Source of the DNA: Balneolales bacterium | Lineage (GTDB): Bacteria; Bacteroidota; Rhodothermia; Balneolales; Natronogracilivirgulaceae | Direction of reading: 5' to 3' | Length of the DNA: 12,008 nt | NCBI GenBank assembly: GCA_007131625.1 | Contig: SLQC01000065.1 | Location: 1-12,008, forward strand | Part shown: positions 7,290-12,008 of the stretch, piece after piece | Numbering within the stretch: the first letter of the stretch is position 1 | How the letters are laid out: every line of letters starts with the position of its first letter | Position numbers and translations under genes: made by a program | Notes under the pieces: generated by a model | What the model was told of the DNA's origin: nothing | Seen by the model: the letters and a program-made list of their open reading frames with translations, nothing else | Databases searched by the model: none

Positions 7290-8522
7290 TTATAGCTTCG
7301 TCTGTTTCAAAGCCAATTTTCTACCTTTCAGATAGACCTGGTGTTTTGGGGTGGATGTGAAATGGTACATCCAAAAATTTACGGATGGCGTGTCCATCAC
7401 CACAAAATCGGCGTATTTACCTGATTCGATTGAGCCGGTCAGGTGGTCGATGCCGATCGCACCGGCGGCATAAATGGTCGCCGCTTTCAATACTTCGGTC
7501 GGAGTGAGCCGGTTCAAATTACAGGCCAGCATCATGGCAAGAGGCAGATCATAACTTGGCGCCGATCCAGGATTAAAATCGGTGGCCACGGCAACCCTGA
7601 CACCGTTGCTGACCAGCTTCCGACAATCCAGAAATGGTTGCTGTGTGTACAGGGATGCAAATGGAAGTGCCACACCTGTTACACCTGCATCAGCCATCGA
7701 CCGGATGTCCTGGTCCGATACTTGTTCCAGATGGTCGGCACTAATCGCCCCGACTTCGGCCGCCAACTCCGCACCACCGCAGGACGACAGCTGATCGGCA
7801 TGTAACTTAGGCCGCAATCCATACTCTTTGCCGCACTCCAGGATCCGCTGCGCTTCCTCCACAGAAAACGCAGTATCATCCACAAAAACATCGCAAAAAA
7901 CCGCCAGTTTTTCATCCGCAACGCACGGAATCATTTCGTCCATGATAAGCTGGATATAATCCTCTCTGTCAGACTGGAACTCCCGCGGAATCGTGTGGGC
8001 GCCCAGAAATGTGGGAATGATGGTAACCGCACTTTCCTCCGCCAGGCGACGAATAACACGCAGTATCTTCAGCTCATCTTCGGTCGTAAGGCCATACCCG
8101 CTCTTGCATTCGACGGTTGTCACACCAAGTTGTGCGATTTGAATCAGCAACGCCGATGCCTTTTCAAACAGCGCATCTTCCGATACCACGCGCGTCTCAT
8201 TTACGGTTGAAAGAATACCACCGCCTTCCCGGGCGATCTCGAGATAGCTTTGGCCTTCAACTCGCATTTCAAACTCGTCGGGACGCCATCCACCAAAGAC
8301 AAGGTGCGTGTGACAGTCGACCAGTCCGGGAATCACCACTTTCCCCTTTGCATCATGAGCGACATCCCCCCGGTATTCATCGGGCAGTTGGGAGACGGGG
8401 CCGACCCAATCGATGACACTTTCTCGCCAGCAGACAGCCGCATCCTGAATCGGGTGAATATCCCCCTGTCCGCCCTGGTCGATGCAGGTATATAGCGTGG
8501 ATATGTTTTTAAGTACCGGCAT
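7290..8522 (-). CDS. hutI: Imidazolonepropionase
   Basis: HutI opens the ring of 4-imidazolone-5-propionate to give N-formimino-L-glutamate. The 410 residues are the normal length. It is an amidohydrolase-fold metalloenzyme, and the metal and catalytic residues are visible: DCHTH (H71, H73), GAHTIP (H176), KLHADQ (H241, with Q244) and ATDFNPG (D315). The family block ECKSGYGL (138-145) and the C-terminal GSIESGKYADFVV (beta-sandwich part) are also intact. It starts 14 bases after the hutH stop, so the two are almost certainly co-transcribed and may be translationally linked. The ATG has no strong ribosome site. The protein has no signal peptide and acts in the cytoplasm. Confidence 0.96.
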   Translation of the reverse strand: MPVLKNISTLYTCIDQGGQGDIHPIQDAAVCWRESVIDWVGPVSQLPDEYRGDVAHDAKGKVVIPGLVDCHTHLVFGGWRPDEFEMRVEGQSYLEIAREGGGILSTVNETRVVSEDALFEKASALLIQIAQLGVTTVECKSGYGLTTEDELKILRVIRRLAEESAVTIIPTFLGAHTIPREFQSDREDYIQLIMDEMIPCVADEKLAVFCDVFVDDTAFSVEEAQRILECGKEYGLRPKLHADQLSSCGGAELAAEVGAISADHLEQVSDQDIRSMADAGVTGVALPFASLYTQQPFLDCRKLVSNGVRVAVATDFNPGSAPSYDLPLAMMLACNLNRLTPTEVLKAATIYAAGAIGIDHLTGSIESGKYADFVVMDTPSVNFWMYHFTSTPKHQVYLKGRKLALKQTKL

Positions 8523-8536
8523 AGGTTTATATTGGG

Positions 8537-10030
8537 TTATATTAGGTGTTCTTCGACTTGATTAATCAGACTTCGGTCCTGAATAAGCGCGACCGACTTG
8601 CCGATTTCATCCCGGAAATAGTAATCTTTTTCCGCGTGCGGGATGATCTCCCTTATATAATCATGGGCGATTTTCACACCACGTCCTGGCCGGAGCGGTC
8701 GGCGAAAGTCGAGCGCCTGAGCTGCAGTAAACAGCTCCACACCAAGGACTAGTTCGATATTATGAAATACCTGATGCAGATGCAGCGCACCAATGCTGCC
8801 CATACTCACGTGGTCTTCCTGGCCCAGACTTGTTGGGATGGAGTCGACGCTGGCAGGGTGGCACAGTACCTTGTTTTCGGACACCAGCGCCGCCGCGGTA
8901 TATTGCGGGATCATGAACCCGGAGTTAATGCCGGTCTCTTGCATCAGCAGCTCGGGGAGTCCGTCATGTCCCTCCAACAGCAGATAGGTGCGTCGTTCGG
9001 AGATATTTCCTATCTCTGCAAGTGCAATTTTAGCGAAATCGATGATCTGCGCCAGCGGTTCACCGTGGAAATTTCCACCGCTCAGGATGTCGCCGTTTTC
9101 AAATACCAGCGGATTATCGGTGACCGAGTTGATTTCCGTTTCCACTACCGAAGCGGCATGGCCGAGTGAATCGCGACTTGCACCGTGAACCTGCGGCACA
9201 CACCGAAGACAGTACGGATCCTGGACTTTTCCGCAAAGGCGGTGCGATTCAAGTATCTCGCTGTCGACCAGTAAATTACGAATATTCCGGGCAACCTCCT
9301 GCTCTCCCTTGTGGGGGCGGATGGCATGAATTCGTTCATCAAACGGGGTGATGCTGCCCTGAAGCGCCTCCAGGCTCATCGCAGAGATCAGATCGGCCGC
9401 TTTCAGCAGATGCCGGCTTTTTTCTAACACCCAGGCGACATACGCACACATGAACTGGGTTCCGTTAATCAGCGAAAGTCCATCCTTTGGCTGCAACTCC
9501 ACTGGTTCCAAATTGTGCTCCTTCAGAACGGTTTCGCCCGGTATGGTGCCTGTTCCATCGTCATTCCAGAAATCGCCGAGTCCGAGCAGTGGCAGAGACA
9601 TGTGTGCCAGGGGTGCCAGATCACCGGACGCTCCAACACTGCCTTTCTGTGGGATGGCTGGAATAAGACCTTTGTCACTGAATGCAACCAGCCGGTCAAA
9701 GGTCGCCTCCGAGATTCCTGAATATCCCAAACCGAGTGAATGGATCTTGAACTGAAGCATTAGACGGGATATCTCTTTGGGGACGAGATCGCCTACGCCC
9801 ACGGCATGAGACAGGATCAGATTCCGCTGAAGCTGATTGAGTTCGTCACGGCTGATTTTTTTATCCGTCAGCACTCCAAAACCAGTGTTGATACCGTAAT
9901 GGACATGACCCTTTTGCAATGCTACATCAACCTGATGTCGCGATCGCAGCAGAGCGGATTTGTCCGATTTCAGCGATAAGATACTCGCGGACAGGTCCTC
10001 ATATAATCGGGGAATGGTGACTTTATGCAT
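8537..10030 (-). CDS. hutH: Histidine ammonia-lyase
   Basis: HutH removes ammonia from L-histidine to give trans-urocanate, the first step of the pathway. The 497 residues are near the usual ~500-510. The electrophilic MIO prosthetic group forms by cyclisation of A134-S135-G136 in SVGASGDLAPLAH. Other active-site residues of the aromatic ammonia-lyase fold are present: Y45 (HYGINTGFG), N189 (LINGTQ), R276 (QDPYCLRC), SVTDNP (about 302-307) and E405 (SLGQEDHVSMG). The histidine-specific rather than phenylalanine/tyrosine assignment rests on overall sequence style and on the flanking hutU and hutI. It lies 87 bases after hutU. No ribosome binding site is obvious before the ATG. Confidence 0.97.
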   Translation of the reverse strand: MHKVTIPRLYEDLSASILSLKSDKSALLRSRHQVDVALQKGHVHYGINTGFGVLTDKKISRDELNQLQRNLILSHAVGVGDLVPKEISRLMLQFKIHSLGLGYSGISEATFDRLVAFSDKGLIPAIPQKGSVGASGDLAPLAHMSLPLLGLGDFWNDDGTGTIPGETVLKEHNLEPVELQPKDGLSLINGTQFMCAYVAWVLEKSRHLLKAADLISAMSLEALQGSITPFDERIHAIRPHKGEQEVARNIRNLLVDSEILESHRLCGKVQDPYCLRCVPQVHGASRDSLGHAASVVETEINSVTDNPLVFENGDILSGGNFHGEPLAQIIDFAKIALAEIGNISERRTYLLLEGHDGLPELLMQETGINSGFMIPQYTAAALVSENKVLCHPASVDSIPTSLGQEDHVSMGSIGALHLHQVFHNIELVLGVELFTAAQALDFRRPLRPGRGVKIAHDYIREIIPHAEKDYYFRDEIGKSVALIQDRSLINQVEEHLI

Positions 10031-10117
10031 GGGATTTCGGTGAAAAAGGTTTGATGACTTGGTTTGTTATATCAGGGTGGAGGAATAATCCGTATGGGTT
10101 TTGGTGATCGGGCGCCT
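10031..10117. other. hutU-hutH spacer
   Basis: This 87-base non-coding spacer lies between the hutU stop (TGA at 10118-10120) and the hutH ATG. I see no strong terminator; only a small stem overlaps the end of hutU (GGCGCC at 10111 paired imperfectly with GGTGC). A second promoter for hutH is possible but not seen. Transcription through the spacer is likely because both genes belong to one pathway. Confidence 0.35.
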
Positions 10118-11818
10118 TCAGGTGCTTGAATCGTGTTGTGTGTTCAGTGGTTTTGTATTCACCATTGGCAGGTCAATGCACTTTTCCCGGGCAGTCTGTT
10201 CCGCCAATTCGTATCCGGCATCGGCGTGGCGCATCACACCGCTGCCCGGATCGTTGGTGAGCACCCGTCGCAGACGTCTGTCGGCCATTACCGTACCGTC
10301 GGCAACACAGACCATTCCAGCGTGGATGGAGTATCCGATTCCCACTCCGCCACCATGATGAATCGACACCCAGCTTGCACCGCTTGCCGTGTTTAGCATC
10401 GCATTGAGCAGAGGCCAGTCGGCGATTGCGTCTGACCCGTCTTTCATCGCTTCTGTTTCGCGGTTTGGGGAGGCGACCGATCCGGTGTCCAGATGATCGC
10501 GCCCGATTACGACAGGTGCTTTCACTTTCCCACTCTTCACAAGCCAGTTGAATTTCTGTCCGGCCTCTGCACGTTCACCAAACTCAAGCCAGCAGATTCG
10601 CGCCGGCAACCCCTGAAAGTGAATTTTATCCTGAGCGTTGCGAATCCAGCGATGCAGTGCCTCTTTTTCAGGAAGCAGCTCCAGAAGCGCATCGTCGGTG
10701 ACAGCGATATCGCCGGGATCGCCTGAAAGCGCCACCCAACGGAACGGACCTGAACCCTTGCAAAATAGCGGCCGGATATAGGCGGGAACAAAACCCGGGA
10801 AATCGAACGCTTCTTTCATGCCGCGATGGTCCGCCACTTGTCCTCGCAGATTGTTGCCATAATCGAATGTGACGGCGCCGCACTCCTGCATGGCGAGCAT
10901 GGTGCGGACATGCGTGACCATCGAATCAAGTACATCACTATGATACCCGTCGGGATCTGATTCCCGTTTCTGTGCTGCCTGTTCCAGGGAGTATCCCGCA
11001 GGTATGTAACCGAGGTGAAGATCGTGGGCTGATGTCTGATCGGTGAGCACATCGGGGATCACATCCCGCCGGAGAAGTTCCGGAAGGATCTCAGCCACGT
11101 TACCCAGGAGTCCAACTGAAAGTGCCACGCCCTTTACTTTTGCCTGCGTTACTTTTTCGAGAGCGACCTCAAGATCGACGCATTTGACATCGCAGTAACC
11201 GGTTCGGATGCGCATATCGATCCGTTTTTCATCCACTTCGATACCCAGAAATACGGCTCCGTTCATGGTCGCTGCCAGCGGCTGAGCACCGCCCATTCCT
11301 CCGAGTCCGGCTGTGACGACCAACTTTCCCTTCAGCGATCCGTCGAAATGCTGCCGGGCGCATTCGGCAAATGTTTCAAATGTTCCCTGAACGATACCTT
11401 GCGACCCGATATAGATCCATGACCCGGCGGTCATCTGTCCGTACATGGTTAGTCCGAGCTTGTCGAGGCGCCGGAACTCCTCCCAGGTGGCCCATTTCGG
11501 CACCAGATTGCTGTTGGCAATCAGTACTCGGGGGGCTTCTTCGTGCGTCCGGAATACGCCGACAGGTTTGCCGCTCTGCACCAGCAGGGTTTCGTCGTTT
11601 TCGAGCCGATGCAGCGTCGCTACGATTTTGTGATAGCAATCCCAGTTTCTGGCAGCTTTACCGCCGCTACCATAGACAATAAGCCGGTCGGGTGCTTCAG
11701 CCACGTCGGGATCCAGGTTGTTCATTAACAAGCGCATTGCCGCTTCCTGATGCCATCCTTTGCAGCTGAGTTCTGACCCGCCGGGAGATTTTACTACCCT
11801 TTGCACTGTACCCATCAT
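10118..11818 (-). CDS. hutU: Urocanate hydratase
   Basis: HutU adds water to urocanate and yields 4-imidazolone-5-propionate, using tightly bound NAD+ as an electrophile. The 566 residues are close to the ~550-560 family norm. Diagnostic blocks are SCKGWHQEAA near the N-terminus (18-27), YGQMTAGSWIYIGSQGI (126-142), the NAD-binding loop GLGGMGGAQP (171-180), TDQTSAHD (259-266), and GLPARICW (403-410) whose C409 matches the essential active-site cysteine. HHGGGVGIGYS (487-497) and GVMRHADAGYE (527-537) are also intact. Two ATGs are adjacent (11818 and 11815); either could start the protein. It is the first gene of the U-H-I-G cluster although it encodes the second step, and the promoter should lie in the 190-base leader to its right. 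Confidence 0.97.
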   Translation of the reverse strand: MMGTVQRVVKSPGGSELSCKGWHQEAAMRLLMNNLDPDVAEAPDRLIVYGSGGKAARNWDCYHKIVATLHRLENDETLLVQSGKPVGVFRTHEEAPRVLIANSNLVPKWATWEEFRRLDKLGLTMYGQMTAGSWIYIGSQGIVQGTFETFAECARQHFDGSLKGKLVVTAGLGGMGGAQPLAATMNGAVFLGIEVDEKRIDMRIRTGYCDVKCVDLEVALEKVTQAKVKGVALSVGLLGNVAEILPELLRRDVIPDVLTDQTSAHDLHLGYIPAGYSLEQAAQKRESDPDGYHSDVLDSMVTHVRTMLAMQECGAVTFDYGNNLRGQVADHRGMKEAFDFPGFVPAYIRPLFCKGSGPFRWVALSGDPGDIAVTDDALLELLPEKEALHRWIRNAQDKIHFQGLPARICWLEFGERAEAGQKFNWLVKSGKVKAPVVIGRDHLDTGSVASPNRETEAMKDGSDAIADWPLLNAMLNTASGASWVSIHHGGGVGIGYSIHAGMVCVADGTVMADRRLRRVLTNDPGSGVMRHADAGYELAEQTAREKCIDLPMVNTKPLNTQHDSST

Positions 11819-12008
11819 CCGAATCCATTATTGTGAATAGAAAAACCTGGCTAATCTTAATGTATTACGCTTTTAATGCTACATACCACTCATCGATACA
11901 CACAAAACCGAAAAGTGGCATTACAGGTATAATACGAGGAAACTATAACAATTTTTAGTCATCTGCTTCTGCTATCCAGTATCATTAATACAGTCGGATT
12001 AAAAATTA
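11819..12008. other. AT-rich leader upstream of the hut cluster
   Basis: This is the probable control region of the hut operon, cut by the right edge. No coding sequence is evident. CCACT (11886-11890) and AGTGG (11914-11918) form a short, widely spaced inverted repeat. A TATAAT sequence on the plus strand (11928-11933) could belong to a divergent gene beyond the window, but no matching -35 is seen. I cannot place the hut promoter or an operator with confidence. Confidence 0.4.

Noticed and set aside
11928..11933. TATAAT box on the plus strand as a divergent promoter
   Set aside because: No -35 element at a suitable distance, no gene in view to the right, and the presumed host group often uses different promoter elements.
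1..12008. A new defence, toxin-antitoxin or biosynthetic system
   Set aside because: Every sizeable supported gene matches a known family (transposase, GLUG surface protein, sulfatase, four Hut enzymes). No unexplained gene cluster, tRNA or rRNA was seen.

Overview
The window holds five complete genes, all on the minus strand, plus the 5' end of a sixth minus-strand gene cut by the left edge. The organism is probably a member of the Bacteroidota/Balneolota (FCB) group. The main evidence is the C-terminal type A secretion-sorting domain with an NYPNPFNPVT motif on the large repeat protein, typical of type IX secretion (T9SS) cargo in Balneolota, Rhodothermota and Ignavibacteria. In addition, none of the starts examined has a recognisable GGAGG ribosome binding site, which is usual in this group. 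The exact lineage is an inference.

Layout from left to right: (1) positions 1-167 are the N-terminus of an IS1182/IS5-like transposase. (2) Positions 168-609 are an AT-rich gene-free stretch with a striking 10-bp-phased array of TTAGCAG/TGCTAA motifs (340-400) and several hairpins. (3) Positions 610-4365 encode a ~1250-residue secreted protein made of two similar modules of GLUG repeats, then Ig-like/FnIII-like domains and a T9SS sorting tail. (4) Positions 4537-6141 encode a formylglycine-type sulfatase with an N-terminal export signal. (5) Positions 6298-11818 are a complete histidine-utilisation cluster, transcribed right to left in the order hutU-hutH-hutI-hutG. (6) Positions 11819-12008 are the AT-rich leader upstream of hutU.

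The hut cluster encodes all four steps from histidine to glutamate: HutH (histidine to urocanate), HutU (urocanate to imidazolonepropionate), HutI (to formiminoglutamate) and HutG (arginase-family, giving glutamate and formamide). The catalytic residues I looked for are present in all four, so the pathway looks functional. No hut regulator or transporter is visible. The sulfatase and GLUG protein lie downstream on the same strand and are both exported. They could act outside the inner membrane on polysaccharide or surface material, but nothing in the sequence ties them to histidine catabolism.

The region is mostly conventional. I do not see a convincing new multi-gene system. The features least explained by known genes are the phased heptamer array at 340-400 and the internally duplicated GLUG protein.
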